Position numbers and translations under genes: made by a program
The notes under the pieces: model-generated
Told to the model about the DNA's origin: nothing
Databases searched by the model: none
What the model saw: the letters and a program-made list of their open reading frames with translations, nothing else
Origin: Pelodera strongyloides
Lineage: Eukaryota; Nematoda; Chromadorea; Rhabditida; Rhabditidae
DNA length: 64,000 nt
Reading direction: 5' to 3'
NCBI GenBank assembly: GCA_036852015.1
Contig: JAANDG010000137.1
Span: 186,001 to 250,000 of the forward strand
Shown: piece by piece, positions 52,396 through 64,000 of the stretch
Layout: every line of letters starts with the position of its first letter
Position numbering within the stretch: the first letter of the stretch is position 1

Positions 52396-54171
52396 CATGA
52401 CAAAGAATCGAGATAATAGAGCACATTGATTTCGACATCACCTAAAACAGGAGCTGGTGAATAGCGCATTTAGTATTGATTGAATAATCGATTTTGATGA
52501 CGTCATCACTTCGACAGCAGTTGACACACCCAACGATATCTGAGTCACAGAATTTGCATATAAACTATGTATTTATTGATTAATGTCAGCAACACGTGTA
52601 GGTCTATTTTATAATGTGCCGATTACATCATATATGGAAAGATTTTTTATTTGTGTAACTTTTTCTAATGAAAAATGAGAGAGACACTTCTCAGCGCAAA
52701 AGAAATTTTCATTCACACTCGTCACCCGCGTCATTTTACCGTGTGTTTCAGCAAAACAAAACACGTCAACTTGAGAGTAATTGAAGCATTTTTATTAGTA
52801 AAACAGGATTCCCCAAAACATTTAACTATAGTCGGATACCTAAAGTACCTAAGGTCATCTTACCGGGCAGGTATTACCGAATCTTAGTGCTAGACGGCAT
52901 AGGTCATACGGACACGACCTTCTGTATTAGCACTAGATAGCGGTGTGATTCTTATCTAAGAACTACGATACGGAAAATGCCTTTTGTGCCATGGGCACTC
53001 GACCGCTTGAAAAAGATCCCCCACATAGCAACTGAATAAGTGTCAAGACAAGTGACAAAGCCCGTGCCAATTCCCGACATCACGAACGAAGCAAATCCAC
53101 GTGCCAAACCCTAAAACCACATGTCATACCGCTTTAGAGATCAGCCCCTGGTGTACCCTGTTCAGCACAGTGCCCTCTCCGCCGCTCCGTACCCGCACCC
53201 GTGCCATGATGAGAAAACACCGGGCCTGCCCTTTAGTTGTTGTCCTACACAGCACCGGACCGCAAAACAACAACCTTATTGATGAATGGTCAGACACACA
53301 GAGAACACGCAAAGTAGCTGAACAACGGTCAGTGGCGAGACGCGCAGGGCGAACTCTCTCTGAGTCCTACTGTAGATGTTGTTCAGTCCTTCTTGATGTC
53401 CTTCCTACCTATCACGACAACAAATACTCAGTAATGCGGCCACAAACTACATCTCATCCCGCGGCATCTGTCAATAAACATGACGTCAAAACAACCAATG
53501 TGCATTTTGAAACTTTTCGTGACGAATGCCAAAACCCAGAAAACGCAATGACACACGCTAATTTGCGTTCGAGAGGTCACGTCTAAAAACCTCGTTCAAA
53601 GAGAACATCGCAAAGCTGAAACAATGAATTGCCAACATCGACTCCTAGCCAAGGCATGCAAACTTAAATATCAAGAACATTCAAACACAATTCACTGACA
53701 ACGCCTGCTTCCGAACTACATACCCGATAATCTACACCACCAAATAGCAGTGGCCTTCGAGGCCCCACCAGACTTTAGCAACGGCACCACAACTCTAATT
53801 ACCATGAATTATCCAATAACCTATGCATATCCTACCCTCTTCCCTTACACAATCTCATACTCCCAGTCCCTGCCTGCAATTCTCCCCTTCCCTTCCCATC
53901 TACTCCCAATGCCAGTTTGCCCGTGTCGTGCAGCAGTCAATATCGGTCCGTTGTGCTTTCTGTCCTTTGTGTATTCCCCTCTCCCTTCCCACTGCTAGCA
54001 ATCTAAATTGCCCCGTCCCAGGGAGAGAAAGGGAAAATAGAGCCTAGCACAACCCAACCTAGGGAACTATCGCATATACAAAGGGAACGGCACAAGATGA
54101 ATCCCAAACAACCCGAACTACTACTATTGTGTAAAACGCAATCAATAAAACAAACTTTACCACACGACGGC

Positions 54172-54177
54172 TTTATT
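54172..54177 (-). terminator. Candidate poly(A) signal of the zinc-finger gene
   Basis: TTTATT on the plus strand is AATAAA on the minus strand, 700 bases downstream of the ZFAND stop. It is the clearest canonical signal found on that side. Bases 54178-54877 would then be 3' UTR; they are AT-rich and contain no supported exon. Confidence 0.5.
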
Positions 54178-54877
54178 GAAGCAAAATCTCTTACATACTA
54201 TATACATCTTCAAGTAAGACACAGGAAAAACCTATAAGTCCAATTAGATTGGAATTGGTACTTTTCTCAAGTCAGTCAAAAAATACACAAGTTGTTGGGT
54301 GAAAACAGGATCACTTGTGAGTGAAACTGTTTCGGTGAGTCGATAGATAGAAACGTGAAACCAATAGAAATGTCAGCAATCATCAAAACAAACAAATCGC
54401 GTTACAAAGAAAGTAAGAAAGCAAGGCAACCAACGAAGAAATATCAGCAACAATTGCAAAAACAATAATAAAAAGAAAATGACCATCAAAATATAGAGAT
54501 TTTCTGAGACTAAATTTTTGTAAGGTGACAAGAATCGAGCAGAGCCAGCCAAGCACAAAACCTTCAAAGAACTAGCGGAAATATAAATCAAAATAAATCT
54601 GGGCATAAGAAAGGATTAGATAGAGAGAAAAAGTCCATCACAGATGAAAACAACAACAGAACTGTCTGACCAGGTAGTTTGTGTTTGAAACGCGCAGACT
54701 GTTGATGCTTCGTAAAGACGGGCGGTTCCACGTGGTACCCGTAGACCTACGGCTCACACATTGGCAGCCGCTCTAACCAAATAAAAAAAAGTGCCTAATA
54801 CTCCAATAGCAAAAAAATGTAGACCAGAACAAAAAGGAGGTGGTTAATTGGTTTATAATGGAATATTTGTTGTAGTT

Positions 54878-56497
54878 TTAGATCCTCTGAATCTTGTCGC
54901 TAACGACAACTGGGTTGTTCTTACGCAATTCCTCACGCTCCATTGTCTTGTAGTCAAAAGTACATCCATGGGCATTGTCATAACGGTGTTCAGAGCAGTA
55001 CAATCCGCCGCAGCGACAAGAAAAGCCTGAAAAGAACAAAGATTATACAATCAATCAATAGTTTATACTTGAGATTCTCATATCCAATTTCACTACACGG
55101 AAAGTAAGATATATCAAAGCAAAGCAAAAGATGTCTTTATCAAGATAGAAGCGACTATAGACAAAAATCACAAAAAGTTCCGATAGATTAAGTATAATTT
55201 TGCAATATACTTACCGGTGAGTCCAACTCTCTTGTTGCACTGATGGCATCTGTTAGCTTTTTTGACAGGAGCTGGGGAATCTGTCGTTGTAGAAATACCC
55301 GTGGCAGAGACTGCTGACTAAAGAAACGCAAAGATAAATCAAGAAAATCAGTAGAACCGAGCCAGTTGAAAGTGTCGAAACCCGCCTTGCCTACCACGTT
55401 AACAAAATGTGCCCCACGCTACAGGTGAATGAAACATTATCATGTCTAGAAACCGGGAGGCACATTTAAATGATAGAATGATCACCAAATAAATATAAAA
55501 GCACAAACCTCCTTCTCGGCTTTGGCAGCGGCGCTTTCAAGTTTAGCGGTAACATCTTCGGTAGCTAGAGCGGCTTGTGCACATGTCTGACTCTGCGATG
55601 ACGAAGATGACTGCACTTCGGGGGCCACAGAAGATGATGGGGAAGGGATCGGCACGGAAACTAAAAAAAAGGAATTTAACGGATTATAATCGATTTTCCG
55701 AAAGTGAAAGAGAGTTAGTCCCCATCTGGTATCTTTTTTATATCAAATTACTAATAACCGTCACTTCACAAATTTTCCACAACTAAAAATGTCAATAACA
55801 ACCACTCAAGCATGATCGAAAAATTTATACTCGTGTTAGGGAAAAAAACTACAAATAATAGCACATCCCCTGATAATTTATGAATCAACAATAATCCCTA
55901 ACTCATTTTTCCCTTTTTAAATTGTTCTAGCAATCCCATTATGCTTTATCGCCATGAATAGACTTAACAAGCCCACACACACGGTGTAAACCAAGAGACG
56001 TCACAATAGACAACACAGCAAGAAACTTAGGACGGCACATAAACCCCCTTTCGCAAGGATACAAGTGCGCGCACACAAAATCGATAGCGACGACCGGAAA
56101 GCAGGACTGGGCCGGCTGTCGCGTATACGGCCGCGGCTATCGATCGCCCCGTCGCTAGCGCAAATAAAGAGCAACGTGTATCAGGCAACACGATACCGAG
56201 ACGACTAATAGACACAGAAACTCACTGGTAGGGCTAATGGTGGTCGGACTCAGACGAGCAGTATCTTGTTTTCTTTTGATAGTATCCTTATAACATTTTG
56301 AGCACAATCCCTCTGTGGCAGACGAACCAAAGAAACCACATCCGCCCCTGAAATGATACACAATTAACCAGACATAGGCAACTATTAAACTCTCCTCCTA
56401 TCATAAAAATACTTCAAATATTATTATGAGCTGTTTATAATCACAAAACAAACCTGCAAAGGGAAGTGGCCGAAGGTTGTTGTGGTTGATTTTCCAT
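54878..56497 (-). CDS. ZFAND5/6: A20/AN1-type zinc-finger protein (ZFAND5/6-like), 189 aa, 5 coding exons
   Basis: Small ubiquitin-binding, stress-related protein with an N-terminal A20 finger and a C-terminal AN1 finger. Minus-strand exons in order: 56497-56454, 56347-56226, 55660-55509, 55317-55215, 55026-54878. The A20 finger starts at residue 14: [16 protein letters not shown] then LCSKCYKD. The middle is Ser/Thr/Pro-rich. The AN1 finger reads [20 protein letters not shown], then [18 protein letters not shown], with all Cys/His ligands present. The C-terminus [19 protein letters not shown] matches the conserved NP-V-A/S-K-I-KI tail. Total 189 residues; human ZFAND5 and ZFAND6 are slightly over 200. 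Phases join exactly. An acceptor (TTTCAG) sits 11 bases before the ATG, so the upstream leader is either a separate UTR exon or a trans-spliced leader. Confidence 0.93.
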
Positions 56498-56514
56498 TCT
56501 CAATAAACCTGAAA
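56498..56514 (-). promoter_or_regulatory. Candidate trans-splice or 5' UTR splice acceptor of the zinc-finger gene
   Basis: On the minus strand AATTTCAG precedes GTTTATTGAG and then ATG. The acceptor is 11 bases before the start codon, a spacing typical of SL1 addition in nematodes. A conventional upstream UTR exon is the alternative. Confidence 0.5.
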
Positions 56515-57438
56515 TTATCAATGGTAAATTACTGACATCGTACTTTCAGCTTGAATCGTAGGAGAAAAACATAGACGTGGAGTAAGCGACTGCCATGCAA
56601 AGAAGTGCTAAGGGAATATTTATTTAAGGAAATATGACGACAGATAGCCCCACAAATTTGAATAAAGTAGAAGGATATCAGTTATCAGTGAGATAATCAC
56701 CAAAGAGTGTGAGTATTCAAGCAATAGGATGTACGAAGTAATCAGCAAAAGGTACTGAGCCTGTCAGTGGGCCACCATGAGATACTGGAAGGGGCGTGGC
56801 TGAAAAAGTGCACCCATGAGCACGGGATCATTCCAGAACAACACTCGTTGCCCTTTGCATCACTACGAATTATGAAAGGGTCGATGTCGATGTGCGCCCT
56901 AGCGACCTGTCTCCGATGCGATCTATACGACCGGGACCAGGGTTCCAAGTACGAATACCGTTTCCACCAATGCCCATATTTTACTCTTATAAAAATGGAC
57001 AAACTGACGGGAACAAAGTTACGGCGCTTCCATTCCTTTCCCTAGTTCGCTGATGGCTCATTTTCGTAATTCGATTCAAAAATGAGGACCATGGTACTAA
57101 CACCCATTAGTATACTTCTCCCTCTCCCCCACATGATGCAGCGACAGCGATCAATACGTGCGAGAGACACTAATACACAAATCTCAGCCCTCAGCGAAAC
57201 AGTGACCTTAGATTTTAAATGAAAATATACGTGAAAACAAAGATGCCTTCGCATGCGTAAAAAAAGAATGACGACGCATACGTGAGTGAACAACGTCAAA
57301 TAAATGAAACTGTGCTCTGTGCTACACATCACACACAGCCCCATTAGTACAGGCAGAGAGAGAATCACAGGAAATTTGTAGATAAAGAAAGAGAAAATGA
57401 ATTAGAATGTGTTGTGTAGGATGTTCTTGCGTTGTTTG
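56509..57438. other. Upstream flank of the zinc-finger gene, no exon recognised
   Basis: Mixed-composition DNA that should contain the promoter of the minus-strand gene. An open 92-codon frame at 56767-57045 has no recognised domain. No repeat family member was identified. Confidence 0.5.
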
Positions 57439-57948
57439 GTGCAAACTGAACCTACCGGGTCCAGTCAAAAAGGGGCGGGGTCAGGCAAACATTTGCCTAA
57501 CTTAAAGTGGAATTTGAGGCTCCAAACTTAAACAAAAGGGTAATCGAACATGGCGGATCGATTGCAAGAAACAATATCAATTGATTGTTTATCGATTTAT
57601 TGATTTGTACTACATTTTCTCCATACAAAATGTTTGGATGGGCACACAAATCATTCTACATGCGTTTTTTTCGTTGACTAGGTCGTTGCGAGATTTGTCG
57701 CTGTTTTACTTGGCGTTTGGGTAATGGGAATGGTCAAGACAAGAAAATAGTGTATGAATACGCCAGCGAAAAGCTAAACTACACATTTTTTTGTTGAAAT
57801 ATACATCAAAATCGATAAGCAAGAATTGACATATCATCATCAATCGATCCGTTACCGCATTGATAGAAGTTTGGAGCCTTCAAGCCGACTATAAACTTTG
57901 GTTGCCCCGCCCTTTTTTGACTGGACCCGGTATGTTCAGTTTGCACCC
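57439..57948. mobile_element. 510 bp element with 90 bp inverted repeats and an 8 bp target duplication (hAT-like)
   Basis: The left end GTGCAAACTGAACCTACCGG is inversely repeated at the right end (CCGGTATGTTCAGTTTGCAC), and the repeats continue inward through CCAGTCAAAAAGGGGCGGGG. The flanks are GTTGTTTG on the left and GTTGTTTT on the right, consistent with an 8 bp duplication differing at one base. Eight-base duplications are typical of hAT elements. No transposase is encoded. It is the only inverted-repeat element here not bounded by TTAA. Confidence 0.75.
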
Positions 57949-60897
57949 GTTGTTTTTACATATAGCGCCTGTCTTTGTTCAAACAAACGCTCGTCATTTT
58001 AAAAGGCCGAGGTGGCTAACTATCAAAGGAATTTTGAAGTGAAAGTATTGATAATCTCCAGAATACCAAAACTCACAGCAGATCAATAACATCTGCCACT
58101 GCCACGCCACAACGATAAAGTAAATGAGAGGGAGAGGGGGACACTTCTGTGAAGTATACTGCCAATATAGGGACCCGACCAATATTGATCGCTTTCTTGC
58201 GCACATAATAAAACTTGGAAACAAGCAAGGCTTATGGGCACATGTAGATCAACGGTATTCAAACGATTAGAAGTTGATAAAGAACGAAATGAATAGCCGA
58301 ATTCCAGCATACTTTTCTGGTACGCTGAGAAAGTAAGACATACTGAAGCAACAAAAATATGTTAACTTCGACGTAAGCGTTTGAAAGACACCAATAGCGT
58401 TTTCTGGAAGTTTCGAAACACGAAAAGCGTTTTCTGGAAGTTTGTAAATTTCGAAACTTTAATTAACTAACAAGGGCGAGAACGTTAGAAACTTGGACAC
58501 TAAATGTGTCTGTAGTAGTCTCGATACAGAATATTAGTACACTAGTAAAAACAGTAAGTACAGCAGCAGCCCGGCGCCACACACGGCCGCACCACAGCCC
58601 CAACCGACGAGTTGTGGGAGGGGCAGCACAACCCTTTGGTCTGTCTGATCACGAGTGTGCGTCACAGCAACGGACGAAAAGAACACAGCTGACACACAGA
58701 GCGACAGAGAGAGTGTCGCTTGTCTCTCTGCATTCTATGACCGCAATTCTCATCACGTCCATTCTGGCGGCGGGAATAGGAAAATTTTGAAAATTTATAG
58801 AAAATAATAAGCGCGCATAATATATATAAGTAAATATAATGAAAGGACAAAACACTGACTGAATAGAAATGGATACCAAGTTTTGGTACACAACCAACGC
58901 AAACCTGGAACGACGCAACACTGCCGCAAACCGAATGCGAAAATACCGGAAAGACAAAATTATTGATTTATCGATCCAGTAAACCGGCGGTAAAATTTGA
59001 AAAAAATTTCAGTACGGTAAAAATTGTCTGCGATTCAGATTTTCTTATACCAATAGTAAACTGGCAAATTCCCTGTGCTACTACATTTTTTTAAACTATC
59101 ATGGCGTTTTTATCAATAAAAATAATATCAGTGCTAAATCGCAGCGTTTTTCTGATTTCAAGGTAAAATGACTTGAATCGCACCTCAAACGTTATAAAAG
59201 AATATGAAAAAAACCGTAGGAACTACACATTGGTCTTATGAACCGATAAACGAAGCGTTTTTGATAACTTACACTTGTAAAATAACTGAGGTTCATGGTA
59301 AAATGGTGATTTAGCTTGTGTAGAAAGGGGCTTGTAGAAACATTACTGCGAAACTCGATTTCAACATCAATTGTAAGTACTTGGCTTGATAAACATGGTT
59401 TGCCAAATATTACATATCAAAGTGACTTACAACATCGAAATATCAATATATGTCAGCAAAACAGGAGCACATCTATCGCCGCGCACCTCGCTCAGCCCTC
59501 GCGATACTGTCACTAGGATGTCGCGCGCGGACTGTGCATCATTCAATTATTCTCACGATAATCTGGCACGGAAACGGCGAAGTTGCGGCTCTCAGTTTTG
59601 ACGAACACTACGTATTTTCACATTTTCGCTGAGTCGTCGTCATGCTCTCGCCGCACGACATTTTTACCCCAGAATTTCGCCGCGCACCGCCCGACGATCA
59701 TCATTGTTTCTTCAGAGGAAAACACTGATAGCAGAATATTTTATTCAGAAAACTAAAGGCATTTAAATAATACTAATACTTTACTAAGTTTCTGGTTGAA
59801 TAAGGATGTACAATAGAACTTTTTACTTACAAAATCCCCATTTCATAAAATTCTTGAATTTCGAACGATTTCTGGCGTCGAACAACTAGGAATATGATTT
59901 ATAAAGAATTATTATTACTGTTTTACAGCACTACAATACCACAAAATTCCCTCGAACTATTTTCATAAAATAAACGACAAGAAAATAATAGCTAGCTGTT
60001 TTTTTACGCGGGTCACGATTATGAATACTTCTACGTAAAATCACATCTTACTCTAATTACTAGATTGTGGTAACATTGGCTGTGTATGTGCGAGTGACTG
60101 AAGACGAAATATTACTTTAAAGTGTTATGGCGCGCAGCACAGAATGGGACTCAATTTGCATACAATACATGGTACTGCAGATTTCCAGGATACGTTTCAA
60201 AACCTCGGACCATACTGCTTTGAAAAACAATTTGAAGCAATTTAAGAATAAGAAATGTCATCAGTTCTTCTAGAAAGGCGGATCAGTTTCTCAGTGTCAT
60301 TAGCCTCTTTTGAATTGACTTCGTGACCTTCATATACTGCCGGATTCAATATAGTCGCGTACATCGTGTGCTCCTCAGGGATTCCGTGGTAGGCCAACAA
60401 GCTGGAATATATTTTTTATAAATAATCCGACTTGTAGACTTCAAAGTATACTGTAACGCATACAGTAGCGCTTACGTAAGGACTTACACCAGATATTTTG
60501 CGAAAACTGCTATGGAAAGCTAACAAAATGCACATAAAGTATGTTTATCTTGCAGCTGTGCTCGCCTACTTCACGCCGCTTGCCCGCGAAACACCCGCGT
60601 GGATATGGCGTAAAAACGGCGCACTCTTTTCAGCGTCGTAACGTTGCGGCATGCAGCTGACTTCCCCAATAAAGCTTCACCTTCTCTCAACCTCACAAAT
60701 GTCCATGTAGCCGCTCTTCCGAATTGCTCCCAGTGAACGCTTACTGGTCGAAACGCACGTCATTCCGTGAAGACCATCCTCCTAGAAAGCTGATCCTTAT
60801 TGATTTTAGTAACCACCAAAAATATTAGGCTATGGCACACGGGGAGCGCGCGAGAGGTGCGCGGACTATTTCTACTGGCTCGCTTGTGGCGCACAGG
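57949..60897. other. Intergenic, no gene recognised
   Basis: Mostly AT-rich. A GC-richer patch at 58560-58640 (GCAGCAGCCCGGCGCCACAC) could be part of the zinc-finger gene's promoter or a non-coding first exon. A direct repeat, AGCGTTTTCTGGAAGTTT, occurs twice near 58396 and 58424. A family-B-like degenerate inverted repeat lies at about 60120-60235. No exon is supported. Confidence 0.5.
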
Positions 60898-61586
60898 TTA
60901 AAGGGTCAGGCCCATTTCAGGCAACCCCTACGTTTGACTATTCGATATTTTTTAACTTTACCATAAATTAAGAAAGATATACACGCGAATTTCCAGAAAA
61001 AGAGCGCCATTCATATAAATATTTTTAATTATTCATACCCATACACAACTATATACCGTAGATTGTGGCGTGCAATATAGAATGGTAGTATGGACAAACG
61101 TGCATGCACGAGCTCCATTTTTTCGGCGATTTTTTTTTTCGTTTTTTTCGTTGTCTTGCTTGTTTGTTTGTAAACTTTATTTATTTTGTATGCTCTCTGA
61201 TTCTTTCTGTTTTTTTCTTGTGTCTGTTTGTTTGCTTTTTGTTATTGTGCAACTATGTTGGATGTGACTACATGCAAGTTCCCGAATCGTTGCTTTCGCT
61301 GTTAGCCATCTCCGTTCTTTGTATTCCACTTCCCCCATTTTATTACATTAAGTTATTTTTTTGCTTCTTACAGGGGGTATCCACTTTACATCAATGGCTA
61401 ATACTGATGTATCTAGGTGGCAGATTAACAACGAGTTGCAGGTTGGTTTATTTTCTTTCTAAAACGGATTTTATTTTGAGGTTTGAGGTTGTATAATTTT
61501 TGTGTACATGTTTATGACAATTGTGTGGATTTGTTTTATCACGTCCTTCCAACTGGGAGGGAAGCACTATAAGAGCACATTCGAAT

Positions 61587-61738
61587 GCGCAATATTATTC
61601 GCCGTCTTGTTTTATTAATCTTATCTCTTATCGTTATCCAAACTATCGCCGCATGAGTCTTGAGCGCAATATTATTCGCCGTCTTGTTTTATTAATCTTA
61701 TCTCTTATCGTTACAAACTATCGCCGCAATTCCCTACT
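61587..61738 (+). repeat. 77 bp tandem duplication inside family E element
   Basis: GCGCAATATTATTCGCCGTC through AAACTATCGCCGCA occurs twice in a row, separated by TGAGTCTTGA, with only small differences. Non-coding. Confidence 0.88.
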
Positions 61739-62035
61739 TATACCGAGGCTTGAAACGTAGAAAAAGTAATTGCGGAGCTATTTCGGTTGTTCAACAGTTC
61801 AACACTAATCGGCGGCTCTCCTTTTATACGTAGCAGGCTCCGTTACAAACCAACCTTTCTCCTTTATATAATAAGATCGGTGGTAAACTTAGTGAGTGAC
61901 TTACGTTTTCTTTAGAAAAACGAACACTAATTGAAACTGGTCCGCGGACGACGGTTGTGGAATGTTGTTGGCGTTACAGCGAGATATGTCTTCGGAGTAC
62001 ACGAATAAGGTGAGTGTAAATTCCAAAAATATTGT

Positions 62036-62185
62036 TTTGTTAAAGTGGAACACTGGCCGCTTTTTGTAATGCATCGTGCACAATTGAATTCTTGCGTATT
62101 TATGCAAAGTTGCTCCAATTTAGCTCGTTTTTTATTCTAATTTATGTTCGTTTGCATAAGCTGCATACGAATATTTCTGTTGGAT
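62036..62185. mobile_element. Family A fragment nested in family E
   Basis: GTTAAAGTGGAACACTGGCC then TGCATCGTGCACAATTGAAT and TTAGCTCGTTTTTTATTC match the left two-thirds of family A. The right terminal repeat is missing or too eroded to see. Confidence 0.65.
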
Positions 62186-63502
62186 TGGATAATTATATTC
62201 CTGTGTATTAAACGTAAAAAACGGAACGATTTCCAATAGCCGTTTGCACGGTATTTTTTCAAAATGCGTTACAAGGAATGTTGTTAGTCGTTGTTAGGTA
62301 ATTTTTGTATGTATCGTTGTAGGATCGATTTGGAGGCAACCGACCCGTGTCAGCTGGAATGCTGTGAAATTGACTGAACTGGGAAGTGGGAAGAAATAGG
62401 ACAATGGCAAGCGTTGAATTTTATTAATTTATTGATGTCCGTGCGTCCGTGTCTTGATACTAATCTAAATACTGTGTTTTATTTTGTACTTATCGTTGTA
62501 AAAAGAATAACTACACGTGGTTTTTTTTAATATTGAACGCAGCTTGAACGCTAAATACTGGCCGGATTATATAACTTATGATAGACAACCGTATTTCCAT
62601 CTTTTCATGTCTTTATTAAAGGTAGTTGAACTATTTATTTTTGTCATCCTTAGATGTGTTGTGCAATCGGTTCGTTGTGTTTATTAGCAATCCGACCGGG
62701 AATCACTGTTCATTAGTTCTTAGTCCTGATTTTATCTTCGGTTGTTTACAACGTTCGTACATGAATTAAAAGTACTCTGCCCAACGTTATAGTTAGGGAA
62801 CAAACTTATACTCAAGTAATGTATCATATTATAATAACAGCTTTATTTTATTATACCTTCCAGCTTTTCAGTCGATTATTCCCACTGATGCCGTTTCTTA
62901 TCGATTATGTTATTGTGTTTTCCAATCAAAATTATTATTATGTGTATTTGTAAACAAGTTCGCTTCAATAAACTATTATCCTACTGTCTTGTGTTACCTG
63001 GTATTATGTGCTGCTTAATATATAATCATGTGTTATGTTCTTGGATGGCTAAGTAAAATCAACCGGGTCGCGGCCATTTTTGAGCCATCTTTTATAAATG
63101 AAAACACCGTGGATAATAGGAAAACAATAAATGTTTCCAGTGAATGCTCTATTTCCATATTAATGTGCTTCTTATTCCTTACTTCACTAGTCACTAGAAA
63201 TTCGATTTACCAAGCTTTCCATTCAACCCCACATATCATCGCTTTTTTCGTTCCTCATCTTGTTGCCTAAAATGGAGCTCGTGCATGCACGTGTGTGACG
63301 TATTTGCAAACTTGCATTCTATATTGCACGCCTACAATCTACGGTATATTAGTTGTGTATGGGTATGAATAATAAAAAATATTTATATGAATGGCGCTTC
63401 TTTTCTGGAAATCCGCGTGTATATCTTTCTTAATTTATGGTATAGTTAAAAAATATCGGTTAGTCAAACATAGGGGTTACCTGAAATGGGCCTGACCCTT
63501 TA

Positions 63503-64000
63503 AAGTAAACGGTACACCTTTCGAACACCCCTGCGTCACGCTGCCGGGGTTCGCAGAAATGCACGCGCGCAGATATGAGCGTGATAATCAATAAATATGA
63601 TGAATTCATACATGGGAAACCAAAATCCTCGATATGGCCCCGATCAAGGGCCTCAAAAAATCCGGCCTTGCTCGGGGCCATATCGCTGTTTTCTGGAAAA
63701 TAATCGGGGCCACATCGGGGTTTCCACTTTCCTGTGGAGTTTAGAGCACTGTACAAACCTCTACCTATCTGATTTTACCACTGCCATGTCCATTTTACCA
63801 CCATCTTTAAGTAAACATATATACATCTAGCTACAATTATGTATAAAGTTTTGCTCTACACGTTGACAGAATGGCCGCTACGTCGCGTAACTATGGCGGT
63901 GAGCAAGGTCTTCGCCGCACACGCGCGCAATTCGTAGATTGATCGGGAATACGTACCCTCATCCTGTTGTAGTCAAATCCAACGTTCATCAGTGTGGTGC
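63503..64000. other. Terminal 500 bases, no gene recognised
   Basis: Contains the hairpin above and otherwise mixed AT-rich sequence with CpG-containing patches (GCACGCGCGCAG; TTCGCCGCACACGCGCGC). No exon supported. Confidence 0.5.
63630..63685. repeat. GC-rich hairpin, 22 bp arms
   Basis: CGATATGGCCCCGATCAAGG pairs with its near-perfect complement ending GGGGCCATATCG, around a loop containing TCAAAAAATCC. The motif GGGGCCA recurs just outside (63709), with a second outer pair (GGGAAACC and GGTTTCC). Possibly the core of a small decayed inverted-repeat element. Confidence 0.75.

Larger units (their letters stand above)
42603..54150. other. Gene-poor 11.5 kb interval
   Basis: No exon could be supported on either strand. 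Its first few hundred bases are probably strumpellin 3' UTR, but no canonical poly(A) signal was seen. Recognisable content is listed separately: family A copies, a GC-rich island, a CT-rich tract, GA microsatellites, a SINE tail, family B plus family C copies. Open frames here lie in low-complexity or palindromic DNA. The part from 52900 to 54100 is C/A-rich on the plus strand, with an open 161-codon frame and no recognised domain. Confidence 0.6.
60898..63502. mobile_element. Family E 2.6 kb TTAA element with TIRs of about 225 bp
   Basis: Bounded by TTAA. The left repeat (60898-61121, starting AGGGTCAGGCCCATTTCAGG) is inversely repeated at 63269-63502, including AGATTGTGGCGTGCAATATA and the inner GTGCATGCACGAGCTCCAT. 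The 2.1 kb interior has no recognised transposase, a 77 bp tandem duplication, and a family A fragment at 62036-62185. The terminal AGGG and TTAA are shared with families C and D, so this may be a larger non-autonomous relative or an internally decayed parent. Confidence 0.85.

Noticed and set aside
53101..53586. A 161-codon open frame in the gene-poor interval
   Set aside because: No recognised domain, no clear splice or polyadenylation context, and biased C/A-rich composition. It overlaps a family-B-like terminus (ACCACATGTCATACCGCTTT) at its start. Kept out as unsupported.
61374..62010. Possible captured exons inside family E (AG...GT-bounded segments at about 61374-61441 and 61914-62010)
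   Set aside because: The open frames of the two segments do not join in phase, and neither translation is recognisable.

Overview
The window is intron-dense, AT-rich eukaryotic DNA carrying three recognisable protein-coding genes and a dense load of short transposons. The kind of organism is inferred, not read directly. The gene set is metazoan: a CHD6-9/kismet-type remodeller, the WASH-complex subunit strumpellin, and an A20/AN1 zinc-finger protein. Splice donors are mixed (GTAAGT, GTGAGT, GTTTGT) and acceptors are TTTCAG or TTTTAG. Each gene has a splice acceptor 6 to 18 bases before its apparent ATG. Short TTAGGC tracts, the nematode telomere hexamer, lie in introns. Together these fit an intron-rich nematode best, but another invertebrate is not excluded.

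Layout. Bases 292-28307 (+) hold a CHD7-subfamily chromatin remodeller in 59 coding exons (about 2,690 residues): Q-rich and acidic N-terminus, tandem chromodomains, Snf2 ATPase, SANT/SLIDE-like region, Ala/Ser/Gln-rich stretches, one clear and one divergent BRK domain. After a 1.2 kb gap, 29534-42602 (+) holds a divergent strumpellin (WASHC5) in 29 exons (about 1,029 residues). From 42603 to about 54150 no gene could be supported; this region has microsatellites, a GC-rich island, a long CT-rich tract and several inverted-repeat elements. Bases 54878-56508 (-) hold a 189-residue A20/AN1 zinc-finger protein in five coding exons. The remainder, to 64000, holds a hAT-like element, a 2.6 kb element with TIRs over 200 bp, and AT-rich DNA.

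The three genes act in different compartments (chromatin, endosomal actin, ubiquitin signalling), and nothing suggests a joint pathway. The first two share a strand, but the 1.2 kb gap gives only weak support for an operon.

The most distinctive content is repetitive. At least five families of palindromic elements are all bounded by TTAA (families A-E below). Two nearly identical 450 bp copies, 42 kb apart in opposite orientation, each share a boundary TTAA with a second family. Several tRNA-headed SINEs and tRNA-like stretches sit in introns. Exon coordinates were assigned by hand from reading frame, splice-site motifs and remembered homologue sequences; most internal boundaries are phase-consistent, and uncertain ones are stated.
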